Source: Flavobacteriia bacterium
GTDB lineage: Bacteria > Bacteroidota > Bacteroidia > Flavobacteriales > Flavobacteriaceae
Assembly: GCA_013298525.1 (NCBI GenBank)
Contig: JAAFHW010000016.1
Location: 1-43,074, forward strand
DNA: 43,074 bases
Reading direction: 5' to 3'
Below, one piece after another: positions 26,445-36,039 of this stretch; position 1 is the first letter of the stretch, and each line of letters starts with the position of its first letter. The translations under genes and the position numbers were made by a program. The notes below the pieces were generated by a model that was not told the origin of the DNA, made no database searches, and saw nothing but the letters and a program-made list of their open reading frames with translations.

Positions 26445-26913
26445 CATACTGTTTATTTTAGTAGCGCTTTTAGTTATTTCGTGCGATAAAAAACGTGTTT
26501 TCGACGAGTATAAATCGGTTGGAAATTCTTGGCATAAAGACAGCGTTGTGACTTTCAAGTTACCTCAATTTGATAGTTCAAAAAAATACAACTTGTTTGT
26601 AAATGTTAGAGATAATAATGATTATCCGTTCAACAATTTGTTTTTAATTGTCGCATTAGAACAGCCTAATAAGAAAACATTGGTTGATACATTAGAATAT
26701 CAAATGGCGAATCCAGATGGAACACTTATGGGAGAAGGATTTTCTGATGTAAAAGAGAGTAAACTTTTTTATAAAGACAAAGAAGAATTAAAGTTAAAAG
26801 GAGAATATAAAGTTCACATCAAGCAAGCGGTAAGACAAACCGGAAAAGTAGCTGGAGTTGAAAACTTAAAAGGAATTACTGAAATAGGTTTTAGAGTAGA
26901 ATCTTTAGACTAG
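26428..26913 (+). CDS. gldH: Gliding motility lipoprotein GldH
   Basis: A 161-residue lipoprotein: signal with lipobox LLVISC, lipidated at Cys19. The mature part has the GldH pattern YKSVGNSWHKDSVVTFKLP, FVNVRDNNDYPFNNLFL and GEGFSDVKESKLFYK. GldH is required for gliding in Flavobacterium johnsoniae and is among the Gld proteins linked to type IX secretion. The gene starts inside the end of ricT and is followed after five bases by the PBP1A gene, an arrangement known in related genomes. Supports assignment to Bacteroidota. Confidence 0.92.
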   Translation: MKIKNSILFILVALLVISCDKKRVFDEYKSVGNSWHKDSVVTFKLPQFDSSKKYNLFVNVRDNNDYPFNNLFLIVALEQPNKKTLVDTLEYQMANPDGTLMGEGFSDVKESKLFYKDKEELKLKGEYKVHIKQAVRQTGKVAGVENLKGITEIGFRVESLD

Positions 26914-26918
26914 AAATT

Positions 26919-29237
26919 ATGGCACAAAAAACTAATACTCAAAATAAAGGTCAAGTAAAAGACATAAAATATTATTCAAAAAAGTTTTGGAAATTATTTT
27001 TTTACACTCTTGGCGGACTTTTTCTTTTCTTTCTATTTGCTTCATGGGGCCTTTTTGGAAAGATGCCTTCGTTTGAAGATTTAGAAAATCCAGATTCTAA
27101 TTTAGCTACAGAAATAATTTCTTCTGACGGAGTTACTTTAGGTAAATTTTACAACGAAAATAGAACCGCTATCAAGTACAAGGATTTACCAAAATCACTA
27201 GTAGACGCACTAGTTTCAACGGAAGACGAACGTTTCTATGAACACTCTGGAATTGATGCAAGAAGGACTTTTGGTGCAGCAGTACAATTAGGAAGAGATG
27301 GTGGTGCGAGTACTATTACCCAACAATTAGCAAAAAATTTATTCCATGGTGAAGGTTCTAAATTTCTTCCTTTTAGAATCGTACAAAAAGCTAAAGAATG
27401 GATTATTGCAATTCGTTTAGAAAGACAATATACCAAACAAGAAATTATTGCTTTATACTTAAATCAAGTTGATTTTGTTAATGGAGCTGTTGGAATTCGC
27501 TCCGCTTCTAAAGTATATTTTAGTAAAGAACCTCGTGATTTAACTGTCGAAGAAAGTGCTTTATTGGTTGGAATGTTAACAAATCCATCAAGATTCAACC
27601 CAAATCGTTTTCCAGAAAGAGCTCTTAAAAGAAGAAATATTGTACTTGGTCAATTGGTTCGAAATAAGCATCTAGAAGAATCTGCAAAGAAAATTTTAGA
27701 GAAAAAACCAATAAAATTAGATTTTCATCCTGAAAGTCATCTGGACGGAACAGCAACATATTTTAGAGAATATCTTCGTGATTACATGAAGAATTGGGTT
27801 AAAGAAAATAAGAAACCAGACGGAGAAGAATACGATATCTATGGTGATGGTTTGAAGATTTACACTACTATTGATTCAAAGATTCAAGAACATGCAGAAG
27901 AAGCTGTATTGGCTCATATGAAAAACCTTCAAGAAGAATTTTGGACGCAACAGAAAGGAAATAAAAATGCTCCTTTTATAAATATTACTGATGCTGAAAC
28001 AGATAAAATCATCAAACAAGCAATGAAAAACTCTGAAAGATGGAGAATTTTAAAAGCTGATGAAAAAACAGATGAGGAAATCATAGCCTCATTCAGTAAA
28101 AAAACCAAAATGACAGTATTTACCTGGAAAGGTGAAAGAGATACCATTATGACTCCACTGGATTCTATTAGATATTACAAACACTTCTTGCAAGCTGGAT
28201 TAATGTCTATGGAACCTCAAACAGGTCAAGTAAAAGCATGGGTTGGAGGAATAAATTATAAATATTTCCAATACGATCACGTTGGACAAGGAGCACGTCA
28301 AGTAGGTTCTACCTTTAAACCATTCGTTTATGCTACAGCAATCGAACAACTAGGAATGTCACCTTGCGACACCATAATAGACGGACCTTTTATGATAAGA
28401 AAAGGACGCCATCATGTAACCGAAGATTGGGAACCAAGAAATTCTGATCAAAAATACCGAGGAATGGTTACTTTGAAGAAAGCATTGGCAAATTCTATCA
28501 ACACAATTTCGGCTAAATTAATTGATAAAACCGGACCAGAAGCTGTTGTAGAATTAACCAAAAAACTTGGTGTTACAACAGAAATTCCTGTTCAACCAGC
28601 CATTGCATTGGGTGCTGTAGATATTACGGTTCAAGATATGGTTGCTGCTTATAGTACATTCGCAAATCAAGGAGTTTATATAAAACCCCAATTTATATCA
28701 AGAATTGAAGATAAAAATGGAGCTATCATTTACGAACCAGTTCCGGAGTCTCATGATGTTTTAAATAAAGATGTAGCTTTTGCAGTAATTAAACTTCTTG
28801 AAGGTGTTACTGAAGGCGGCTCTGGCGAAAGACTTAGAACTGAAGGTGGCGGAAGTGGTGATAATCGTTGGACTGGATATCCATATATGTTTAAAAATCC
28901 TATTGCAGGAAAAACTGGAACTACACAAAACCAATCTGATGGTTGGTTTATTGGAATGGTTCCAAACTTAGTAACTGGTGTTTGGGTTGGTTGTGAAGAT
29001 CGTTCGGCTCGTTTCAAAAGCATCACTTATGGTCAAGGAGCTACAGCAGCTTTGCCTGTTTGGGGATATTTTATGGAAAAATGTTATGAAGATAAAGACC
29101 TCCAAATATCGACAGATGAATTTGAGCGACCAGATAATTTTGCTATAAAAGTAGATTGTTGGACAGCTCCAAAGCCTTCTGTAGCAACAGATTCAACAGA
29201 TACAGAAGAACAAAATACTGACGAATTTGGTCTTTAA
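26919..29237 (+). CDS. Penicillin-binding protein 1A, bifunctional transglycosylase/transpeptidase
   Basis: A 772-residue class A PBP of the cell-wall machinery. One membrane anchor (about 22-44) precedes the GT51 glycosyltransferase domain with catalytic Glu102 in STEDERFYEHSGID, GGASTITQQLAKNLF and RKLxEE-like KEWIIAIRLERQYTKQEI. The transpeptidase domain has Ser464 in GSTFKPFVYA, Ser526-Ile-Asn528, and KTGTT at 665-669. The C-terminus is a short acidic, Thr-rich tail. It probably belongs to the ricT-gldH transcription unit. Domain call is firm; the gene could be named mrcA or pbpC-like by different schemes. Confidence 0.96.
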   Translation: MAQKTNTQNKGQVKDIKYYSKKFWKLFFYTLGGLFLFFLFASWGLFGKMPSFEDLENPDSNLATEIISSDGVTLGKFYNENRTAIKYKDLPKSLVDALVSTEDERFYEHSGIDARRTFGAAVQLGRDGGASTITQQLAKNLFHGEGSKFLPFRIVQKAKEWIIAIRLERQYTKQEIIALYLNQVDFVNGAVGIRSASKVYFSKEPRDLTVEESALLVGMLTNPSRFNPNRFPERALKRRNIVLGQLVRNKHLEESAKKILEKKPIKLDFHPESHLDGTATYFREYLRDYMKNWVKENKKPDGEEYDIYGDGLKIYTTIDSKIQEHAEEAVLAHMKNLQEEFWTQQKGNKNAPFINITDAETDKIIKQAMKNSERWRILKADEKTDEEIIASFSKKTKMTVFTWKGERDTIMTPLDSIRYYKHFLQAGLMSMEPQTGQVKAWVGGINYKYFQYDHVGQGARQVGSTFKPFVYATAIEQLGMSPCDTIIDGPFMIRKGRHHVTEDWEPRNSDQKYRGMVTLKKALANSINTISAKLIDKTGPEAVVELTKKLGVTTEIPVQPAIALGAVDITVQDMVAAYSTFANQGVYIKPQFISRIEDKNGAIIYEPVPESHDVLNKDVAFAVIKLLEGVTEGGSGERLRTEGGGSGDNRWTGYPYMFKNPIAGKTGTTQNQSDGWFIGMVPNLVTGVWVGCEDRSARFKSITYGQGATAALPVWGYFMEKCYEDKDLQISTDEFERPDNFAIKVDCWTAPKPSVATDSTDTEEQNTDEFGL

Positions 29238-29268
29238 AATTTAGAAAATAAAATTCATAGTTAAAATT

Positions 29269-29970
29269 ATGATTAATAAAAAAGTAAATTCAGTTCAAGA
29301 CGCACTTCAAGGCATTGAAGATAATATGACTATTATGTTAGGTGGTTTTGGATTATGTGGTATACCTGAAAATTCAATTGCAGAATTGGTTAAAAAAGGG
29401 ACAAAAAATCTAACCTGTATTTCCAATAATGCTGGTGTTGACGATTTTGGTTTGGGATTATTATTACAACAAAAGCAAATCAAAAAAATGATTTCGTCCT
29501 ATGTTGGAGAAAATGCAGAGTTTGAACGTCAAATGCTTTCAGGTGAGTTAGAAGTTGAATTAATTCCACAAGGAACTCTTGCTGAACGTTGTCGTGCAGC
29601 ACAAGCAGGAATTCCTGCTTTCTTCACTCCTGCAGGTTATGGAACCGAAGTTGCTATTGGAAAAGAAGTTCGTGAATTTAACGGAAAAATGCATGTAATG
29701 GAACACGCTTTCAAAGCCGATTTTTCTATTGTAAAAGCATGGAAAGGCGACGAAGCAGGAAACTTAATATTCAAAGGAACCGCAAGAAATTTCAATCCAT
29801 CAATGTGTGGAGCTGGAAAAATAACTATTGCCGAAGTTGAAGAACTTCTTCCAGCAGGAAGCTTAAATCCTAATGAAATTCACATTCCTGGAATATTAAT
29901 TCAAAGAATCTTCCAAGGCGAAAAATTTGAAAAAAGAATTGAGCAACGTACCACTCGCAAAAGAGCATAA
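29269..29970 (+). CDS. scoA: Succinyl-CoA:3-ketoacid CoA-transferase subunit A
   Basis: A 233-residue alpha subunit. The N-terminal glycine-rich motif [15 protein letters not shown] is the family signature, followed by [15 protein letters not shown] and [10 protein letters not shown]. It pairs with the beta subunit two bases downstream. The complex moves CoA from succinyl-CoA to acetoacetate or another 3-keto acid in ketone-body and branched-chain catabolism. No metal or unusual feature. A related acetate or butyrate CoA-transferase activity cannot be excluded from sequence. Confidence 0.93.
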   Translation: MINKKVNSVQDALQGIEDNMTIMLGGFGLCGIPENSIAELVKKGTKNLTCISNNAGVDDFGLGLLLQQKQIKKMISSYVGENAEFERQMLSGELEVELIPQGTLAERCRAAQAGIPAFFTPAGYGTEVAIGKEVREFNGKMHVMEHAFKADFSIVKAWKGDEAGNLIFKGTARNFNPSMCGAGKITIAEVEELLPAGSLNPNEIHIPGILIQRIFQGEKFEKRIEQRTTRKRA

Positions 29971-29972
29971 TC

Positions 29973-30632
29973 ATGGCATTAGATAAAAACGATATAGCAA
30001 AAAGAATAGCTAAAGAAGTAAAAGGTGGCTATTATGTAAACTTAGGAATTGGTATTCCGACTTTGGTTGCCAATTATGTTCGCACCGATATTTCTGTAGA
30101 ATTTCAAAGTGAAAATGGCGTTCTAGGAATGGGACCATTTCCATTTGAAGGTGAAGAAGATGCCGATTTAATCAACGCAGGAAAACAAACTATTACTACG
30201 TTGCCTGGAGCAAGTTTCTTCGATTCAGCTTTTAGTTTTGGAATGATTCGTGGGCAACACGTAGATTTAACAATTCTTGGTGCTATGGAAGTTTCAGAAA
30301 ACGGCGATATCGCTAACTGGAAAATCCCAGGAAAAATGGTAAAAGGAATGGGTGGAGCTATGGATTTAGTTGCTTCTGCTGATAATATTATTGTTGCCAT
30401 GATGCACGTTAATAAAGCTGGCGAAAGTAAGATTTTAAAACGTTGTACTTTGCCTTTAACTGGTGTTGGTTGCGTTAAAAAAGTAGTTACAGAGTTAGCT
30501 GTTTTAGAAATCACTCCAAATGGATTTAAATTATTAGAACGCGCACCAGGAGTTTCAGTAGAACACATCATTGCATCAACCGAAGCAGAATTAATCATTG
30601 ATGGTGATATTCCTGAAATGATGATAGATTAA
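29973..30632 (+). CDS. scoB: Succinyl-CoA:3-ketoacid CoA-transferase subunit B
   Basis: A 219-residue beta subunit holding the catalytic glutamate, Glu47 in SENGVLGMGP, which forms the glutamyl-CoA intermediate. Also seen: YVNLGIGIPTLVANY, GASFFDSAFSFGMIRGQHVDL and MGGAMDLV, all conserved in the family. Translated together with scoA. Ends 23 bases before a small terminator. Confidence 0.94.
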   Translation: MALDKNDIAKRIAKEVKGGYYVNLGIGIPTLVANYVRTDISVEFQSENGVLGMGPFPFEGEEDADLINAGKQTITTLPGASFFDSAFSFGMIRGQHVDLTILGAMEVSENGDIANWKIPGKMVKGMGGAMDLVASADNIIVAMMHVNKAGESKILKRCTLPLTGVGCVKKVVTELAVLEITPNGFKLLERAPGVSVEHIIASTEAELIIDGDIPEMMID

Positions 30633-30654
30633 AAAAACAAACTTCAAATTATAG

Positions 30655-30681
30655 AAAGTAACTTTAACGAGTTGCTTTTTT
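30655..30681 (+). terminator. Terminator after scoAB
   Basis: AAAGTAACT (30655-30663) pairs with AGTTGCTTT (30670-30678), one G-U, with a 6-base loop and trailing T run. Confidence 0.6.
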
Positions 30682-30739
30682 ATTTATATCTATTTTATTA
30701 TTTTGTGTACTTAATCGATTTTTAAGTTTATTTTGTCGA

Positions 30740-30771
30740 ATCATACAATATTATAGTTAATATTGTATGAT
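30740..30771. promoter_or_regulatory. Perfect 14-bp inverted repeat before the M4 protease gene
   Basis: ATCATACAATATTA (30740-30753) and TAATATTGTATGAT (30758-30771) are exact inverted repeats around TAGT, ending 19 bases before the ATG. There is no T run, so it is not a terminator. A TATTTTG string just upstream (30729-30735) is one base short of the -7 consensus, so the hairpin may lie in the 5' leader or act as an operator. Confidence 0.6.
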
Positions 30772-30790
30772 ATAACCAAAACCAAACTTA

Positions 30791-33700
30791 ATGAAAACAA
30801 ATTTACCAATCCGTTTGGGACTATTATCTATGGTCTCATTGTTTGCATTTACTTCTTATGCTCAAGAAGGCGATAAAAATGTTAAACAAAAAATTACCGA
30901 TGAAAAAGGCAATACTTCTTTAATTACATTTAATGAAAAGTCTACTTACAAATCGAATGATTTTAATCAAGTTTTCAAAGATCAATTCAAATTAAAAAAT
31001 AATTCAAATTTTCAAAAAACCAATTCTGAATCTGATGAATCTGGATTTCTACATGAAAAATTTCAATTGTTTCACAATAACATAAAAGTTGAATTTGCAA
31101 CATACACGCTTCATTCTAAAAATGGTTTACTGCTTTCAATGAGTGGTGAATTCTATCAATTAGAAAATACAAACACTACTCCAACATTAACCAATCAACA
31201 AGCATTTACAAAGGCTTTAAATCAAATTGATGCCAAATCTTATTTATGGGACAACCCAACGGAAGCTGCTGAAGTTAACTATACTAAACCTGTTGGAGAA
31301 TTAGTTTTACTTCCAGTGTCAAGTGAAGATGTTAAAAAAGGAGAAAGTAATTTAAGACTAGCGTACAAATTTGACATTTACGCAACAAATCCAGTAAGCA
31401 GAGGTGATTTATATATAGATGCAATAACAGGAAAGGCATTGTTTTACAATGCTACAATAAAGCATTTAGGAGAATTTAGTCATGGAAAATCTACAGAAAA
31501 CATCCCAAATTCTTTATTTAAAAATAATTCAGTAGTTGTGGCAGCAAATGCAGCAACGAGATACAGCGGAACTCAATCCATTGAAACATTATTAAGTGGT
31601 TCTTCCTATATTTTATCTGACAATACTAGAGGAAGTGGAGTTCAAACTTTTAATATGAAAAAAGGCACAAATTATACAGCAGCTGTAAATTTTACGGATG
31701 TAGATAATAACTGGACTGCAGCTGAATTTAACAATACAAACAAAGACAATGGAGCATTAGATGCACATTGGGGTGCAGAAAAAACATACGATTATTGGTC
31801 AACTGTTCATGCAAGAAATAGCTACAATAATGCTGGCGCAGCAATTAAAAGTTATGTACACTATAGCACTGCTTACAATAATGCTTATTGGGACGGAACA
31901 AGAATGACTTATGGAGACGGAAGCGGAACTGGCGGATTTAATGTATTAACATCTGTAGATGTAGCCGCTCATGAAATTGGTCATGCTGTTTGTAGTAGTA
32001 CTGCAAATCTAGCTTATCAAAAAGAATCCGGCGCATTGAACGAAGCGTTTTCAGATATTTGGGGTGCGTGTGTAGAATATTTTGCTACTCCAAACAAACA
32101 AAAATGGTTAATCGGTGAAGATATTGAAATGCGCTCTGGACATATTTCTTTGCGTTCAATGAGTAATCCTAAAACCGAAGCACAACCTGACACTTATGGT
32201 GGAACTTATTGGATAAATCCTAATTGTACTCCTACACAAACAAATGATTATTGTGGTGTTCACACAAATAGTGGCGTTTTAAATCATTGGTTTTATATTT
32301 TAACCGACGGTAAAACAGGTACAAATGACATTGGAAGTTCATACAGTATAACAGGTATCGGAATTGATAAAGCCGCAAAAATTGCTTATCGTACTGAAAG
32401 TGTATATTTAACTGCAAATTCAACTTATGCAAATGCTAGAACTTACGGAATTCAATCTGCAATTGATTTATTTGGAGCAAATTCAGCAGAAGTTATTGCT
32501 ACTACAAATGCTTTTTATGCAGTAGGAATTGGTGCAGCATATGCAGGTCCAGCTGACACAGTTGCTCCTTCAGCTCCAACAGCTTTATCTGCTTCTGGAA
32601 CTACAACTACAACTACATCTTTATCTTGGACAGCATCGACAGATAATGTAGCAGTAACTGGTTATAATGTTTATCAAGGAACAACATTACTAGGAACAAC
32701 AACTACAACTTCTTATAATGTTACAGGTTTAACTAGTGCAACTACCTACTCATTCTCTGTTAAAGCTAAAGATGCTGCAGGAAATTTATCTGCTTCAAGT
32801 AACGTTGCGAGCGTAACAACTCTAACTCCAGTTGCTGATACTACAGCACCGACAGCAGCAACACTTTCTGCTTCTGGAACAACAGCTACAACTACTAATC
32901 TATCTTGGACTGGAGCAACTGATAATGTTGGCGTTACAGGTTATAATGTATATCAAGGAACAACTTTAAAAGCATCGGTTACAACAACTACTTATGCAGT
33001 AACCGGCTTAACAGCATCTACTGCTTATACTTTTTATGTAGTTGCTAAAGATGCAGCAGGAAATTTATCTCCAGCAAGCAATACCGTTTCTGTTACAACT
33101 ACTGCAACAACTATTACTTACTGCACAGCAACAGCTACAAATACTGCTGATGAAAAAATTGGTAAAGTAGTTTTTGGAACTATTAATAACACATCAACTG
33201 GAACTGCTGGATATGAAAATTTCACAGCTATTTCTACAAATGCTGTTAGAGGAACTGCTAATACAATTACAATAACTCCAGCTTGGACAAGCACAGTTTA
33301 TGCTGAGGGTTATGCAGTATTTATAGATTACAACAAAAATGGATTGTTTACCGATGCTGGAGAAACAGTTTGGACGAAAGCAGCATCAACTACGACTCCA
33401 GTTTCTGGAACATTTACAATTCCTACAACTGCAACTTTAGGTGCTACAAGAATGAGAGTTGCAATGAGATACAATGCAATTCCTGCTGCTTGTGGTTCTT
33501 ATACATATGGTCAAGTAGAAGATTATACTGTAAATATTACTTTAACTACGGCAGGATTAGTTACTGATTCTTCTTCAGAATTATCAAATGAAACTTTAAG
33601 TTTCAATCTGTATCCAAATCCTACAGAAGATCGTTTGAATGTTTCATTATCAGATGAAAATGCTACTTATGAAATTATCAACTACCTTGGTCAAGAAGTT

Positions 33701-33817
33701 AAAAAAGGAAAACTTAGCCAAGACGGAATTGATGTAAACGAATTGAATTCAGGGATTTATTTCTTGAAAGTAAACAGCAACCAACAATCGGTTTCTAAAA
33801 AATTCATCAAAAAATAA
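30791..33817 (+). CDS. Secreted M4 (thermolysin-family) metalloprotease with FnIII, GEVED and T9SS sorting domains
   Basis: A 1008-residue exported protease. Signal peptide about 1-24 (ending SYAQ), propeptide with FTP/PepSY character (about 30-225), then the M4 catalytic domain (about 250-580). Zinc ligands are His394 and His398 in VAAHEIGHAV and Glu418 in SGALNEAFSD; the distal substrate region is HTNSGVLNHWFY. Two fibronectin type III repeats follow (about 590-680 and 685-775), then a GEVED domain (about 775-918, ending YGQVEDYTVNI), then a type A T9SS C-terminal domain (about 930-1008, LYPNPTEDRLNVSL to the end SKKFIKK). Expected to be secreted or surface-anchored by T9SS. Domain boundaries are by eye. 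Confidence 0.95.
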   Translation: MKTNLPIRLGLLSMVSLFAFTSYAQEGDKNVKQKITDEKGNTSLITFNEKSTYKSNDFNQVFKDQFKLKNNSNFQKTNSESDESGFLHEKFQLFHNNIKVEFATYTLHSKNGLLLSMSGEFYQLENTNTTPTLTNQQAFTKALNQIDAKSYLWDNPTEAAEVNYTKPVGELVLLPVSSEDVKKGESNLRLAYKFDIYATNPVSRGDLYIDAITGKALFYNATIKHLGEFSHGKSTENIPNSLFKNNSVVVAANAATRYSGTQSIETLLSGSSYILSDNTRGSGVQTFNMKKGTNYTAAVNFTDVDNNWTAAEFNNTNKDNGALDAHWGAEKTYDYWSTVHARNSYNNAGAAIKSYVHYSTAYNNAYWDGTRMTYGDGSGTGGFNVLTSVDVAAHEIGHAVCSSTANLAYQKESGALNEAFSDIWGACVEYFATPNKQKWLIGEDIEMRSGHISLRSMSNPKTEAQPDTYGGTYWINPNCTPTQTNDYCGVHTNSGVLNHWFYILTDGKTGTNDIGSSYSITGIGIDKAAKIAYRTESVYLTANSTYANARTYGIQSAIDLFGANSAEVIATTNAFYAVGIGAAYAGPADTVAPSAPTALSASGTTTTTTSLSWTASTDNVAVTGYNVYQGTTLLGTTTTTSYNVTGLTSATTYSFSVKAKDAAGNLSASSNVASVTTLTPVADTTAPTAATLSASGTTATTTNLSWTGATDNVGVTGYNVYQGTTLKASVTTTTYAVTGLTASTAYTFYVVAKDAAGNLSPASNTVSVTTTATTITYCTATATNTADEKIGKVVFGTINNTSTGTAGYENFTAISTNAVRGTANTITITPAWTSTVYAEGYAVFIDYNKNGLFTDAGETVWTKAASTTTPVSGTFTIPTTATLGATRMRVAMRYNAIPAACGSYTYGQVEDYTVNITLTTAGLVTDSSSELSNETLSFNLYPNPTEDRLNVSLSDENATYEIINYLGQEVKKGKLSQDGIDVNELNSGIYFLKVNSNQQSVSKKFIKK

Positions 33818-33836
33818 TTCTTTTTAATAGTTATAA

Positions 33837-33865
33837 AAAATGCCTCGCAAATAGTGAGGCATTTT
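33837..33865. terminator. Bidirectional terminator between the M4 protease and the convergent genes
   Basis: AAAATGCCTC / GAGGCATTTT, a perfect 10-bp stem with a 9-base loop and T runs on either strand. It separates the plus-strand protease gene from the minus-strand genes to the right. Confidence 0.85.
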
Positions 33866-33884
33866 GTTTTTATAAAAAGATAGC

Positions 33885-34280
33885 TTATTTTCTACTTTCA
33901 AAATACTCCAATAAAACTTCGTTGGCATTTCCAAAGGTTGGAAATTGTTCTACAACACTCACAGCTCGTTTTTTATTCAATTTGTAAGTCAAATCAAATT
34001 CTGTAGTGAACAAAATTGCACTTAAGAAAGGATTATTTATAAACTCTAATAATCTTGGAAAAGCATTTTCTATCGTATGAATTTCAATAATTTCTTCCTG
34101 CTGAAACTTAAATTTTAATTCCAACTTCAAAACATCTTCATCCATTATCGGACGCACATAAATATTCATCAATTCTGCATTTCCGATAGTTTTTGCTAAG
34201 GTTAATTTGGCAAAAGTTCCATCTTCTAAACTCGATTTAACTTTAGTATAAAATTCCGAAAATGATTCTTTAAAAGGCAT
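33885..34280 (-). CDS. Conserved hypothetical protein
   Basis: A 131-residue soluble protein with no signal or membrane segment. I chose the ATG at 34278-34280 (MPFKESFSEFYTKV); a longer GTG start at 34299-34301 falls inside a perfect intergenic hairpin and adds seven residues. The sequence alternates strands and helices (KLTLAKTIGNAELMNIYVRP, LKLELKFKFQQEEI, LTYKLNKKRAVSVVEQFP). I do not recognise a domain. It lies 70 bases downstream of the fumarase gene on the same strand, beyond a strong hairpin, so co-transcription is uncertain. Function unknown. Confidence 0.7.
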   Translation of the reverse strand: MPFKESFSEFYTKVKSSLEDGTFAKLTLAKTIGNAELMNIYVRPIMDEDVLKLELKFKFQQEEIIEIHTIENAFPRLLEFINNPFLSAILFTTEFDLTYKLNKKRAVSVVEQFPTFGNANEVLLEYFESRK

Positions 34281-34294
34281 TTGATTGGTTTTAA

Positions 34295-34343
34295 TAGCCA
34301 CAGATTCACAGATTAATTATAGTAATCTGTGAATCTGTGGCTA
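34295..34343. repeat. Perfect 21-bp hairpin of CACAGATT-type units
   Basis: The arms (34295-34315 and 34323-34343) are exact inverted repeats with a 7-base loop. The left arm contains CACAGATT twice in tandem. The same arm sequence recurs at 38716. It lies between the fumarase stop and the next gene and could end fumarase transcripts, though the T run is weak. Confidence 0.85.
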
Positions 34344-34350
34344 ATTATTT

Positions 34351-35952
34351 TTATAAGTTAGCAAAGAAATCGTTTCCTTTATCATCAGTAATAATAAAAG
34401 CTGGGAAATCTTTTACTGTAATTTTTCTAACGGCTTCCATTCCGAGTTCTTCGAAGTCTACAACCTCAACTTTTAGGATATTGTCTTGAGCTAAAATCGC
34501 TGCTGGTCCACCAATTGATCCTAAATAGAATCCTCCATAAGTTTTACAAGCTTCCATAACTTCTTTGGTACGATTTCCTTTGGCAAGCATAATCATACTT
34601 CCGCCAGCTTTTTGGAACTCTTCTACATAAACATCCATTCTTCCTGCTGTTGTTGGTCCGAAACTTCCTGATGGCATTCCGTCTGGAGTTTTTGCAGGTC
34701 CAGCATAATATACAGGATGGTTTTTGAAATAATCTGGCATTGGTTTTCCTGCATCTAATAATTCTTTGATTTTAGCATGCGCAATATCCCTGGCAACAAT
34801 TAAAGTTCCATTTAATTTTAAACGTGTTTTAATTGGATATTTAGATAATTCAGCTAAAATTTCTGCCATCGGACGATTCAAATCTACCTCAACTGCAGCT
34901 TCTAAATGTGGTGGAACTGCTGGTAAAAATTGCTGTGGATTTACTTCCAATTGTTCTAAGAAAACTCCATCTTTTGTGATTTTTCCTTTGATATTTCTAT
35001 CAGCAGAACACGAAACTCCCAATCCAACTGGACAAGAAGCAGCATGACGTGGTAAACGAATTACACGAACATCATGTGCGAAATATTTTCCTCCAAATTG
35101 TGCTCCAATAGCACTTTCTTGACAATATTGCAATACTTTTTGTTCCCATTCTAAATCACGAAAGGCTTGACCAGCGATGTTTCCAGTAGTTGGAAGATGG
35201 TCAAAATATCCTGCAGATGCTTTTTTAACTGCTGCTAAATTTGCTTCAGCAGAAGTTCCTCCAATCACTAAAGCTAAATGATATGGCGGACAAGCAGAGG
35301 TTCCTAAATCTTTAATTTTCTCACGCACAAATTCTTCCATTGATTTTTCATTCAACAGAGATTTTGTTTTTTGATACAAAAATGTCTTATTCGCAGATCC
35401 ACCACCTTTTGTTAAAAATAAAAACTCATACGAAGCTCCTTTTTTAGCATAAATATCAATTTGTGCTGGCAAATTCGAACCTGAATTTTTCTCTTCAAAC
35501 ATCGAAATCGGAACAATTTGTGAGTAACGAAGATTCTTATTTTGAAAAGTGTTGAAAATTCCTTTTGATAACCATTCGGCATCATCAACTCCAGTATAAA
35601 CATTTTCACCTTTTTTTGCCATGACAATTGCGGTTCCTGTATCTTGGCAAGATGGTAGTTGACCTTCAACAGCCACTGATGCGTTTTGCAATAAATTGTA
35701 AGCTACGAATCTATCATTATCTGTTGCTTCTGGGTCGTTTAAAATATTATTTAGCTTTTGCAAATGTGCTGTTCGCAACATAAATGAAACATCGTTCATG
35801 GCTTCTTGCGCCATCAATTCTAATGCTTTTGGGTCAACGGTAAGAATTTCTCTGTCGCCAAATTGCTCAACTTTTACGTAGTCAGAAGTAAGTTTTTTGT
35901 ATTGCGTATCGTCTTTTAATATCGGATACGGATCTTGATATATAAAGTCCAT
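34351..35952 (-). CDS. Fumarate hydratase class I (Fe-S, oxygen-sensitive type)
   Basis: A 533-residue single-chain class I fumarase, converting fumarate and malate in the TCA cycle. The three likely ligands of the 4Fe-4S cluster are Cys102 in LPSCQDTG, Cys221 in GTSACPPYH and Cys315 in GVSCSADR, spaced as in E. coli FumA. The beta part has [18 protein letters not shown] and [12 protein letters not shown]. Length agrees with the FumA/FumB branch, not the two-subunit form. A near-consensus -7 box (minus strand, 35967-35974) lies just upstream. FumA versus FumB naming is not meaningful here. Confidence 0.95.
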   Translation of the reverse strand: MDFIYQDPYPILKDDTQYKKLTSDYVKVEQFGDREILTVDPKALELMAQEAMNDVSFMLRTAHLQKLNNILNDPEATDNDRFVAYNLLQNASVAVEGQLPSCQDTGTAIVMAKKGENVYTGVDDAEWLSKGIFNTFQNKNLRYSQIVPISMFEEKNSGSNLPAQIDIYAKKGASYEFLFLTKGGGSANKTFLYQKTKSLLNEKSMEEFVREKIKDLGTSACPPYHLALVIGGTSAEANLAAVKKASAGYFDHLPTTGNIAGQAFRDLEWEQKVLQYCQESAIGAQFGGKYFAHDVRVIRLPRHAASCPVGLGVSCSADRNIKGKITKDGVFLEQLEVNPQQFLPAVPPHLEAAVEVDLNRPMAEILAELSKYPIKTRLKLNGTLIVARDIAHAKIKELLDAGKPMPDYFKNHPVYYAGPAKTPDGMPSGSFGPTTAGRMDVYVEEFQKAGGSMIMLAKGNRTKEVMEACKTYGGFYLGSIGGPAAILAQDNILKVEVVDFEELGMEAVRKITVKDFPAFIITDDKGNDFFANL

Positions 35953-36039
35953 TATGAAATATTTTTGAAATGTAAAGTTACGGAAAGTTAGTGGATTGAA
36001 GAAACTTGTTTTGGTTATTTAGTATAGATAATCTTGTGT

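Noticed and set aside
30104..30598. 164-codon open frame antisense to scoB
   Set aside because: It lies wholly within scoB on the opposite strand; low stop frequency there follows from scoB codon use.
32560..33110. DNA-level tandem repeat inside the M4 protease gene
   Set aside because: Explained by two consecutive fibronectin type III domains of similar sequence; no recent duplication beyond that is needed.
34281..34301. GTG start for the hypothetical gene after fumarase
   Set aside because: The GTG lies within the arm of a perfect intergenic hairpin, and an ATG seven codons later is available.
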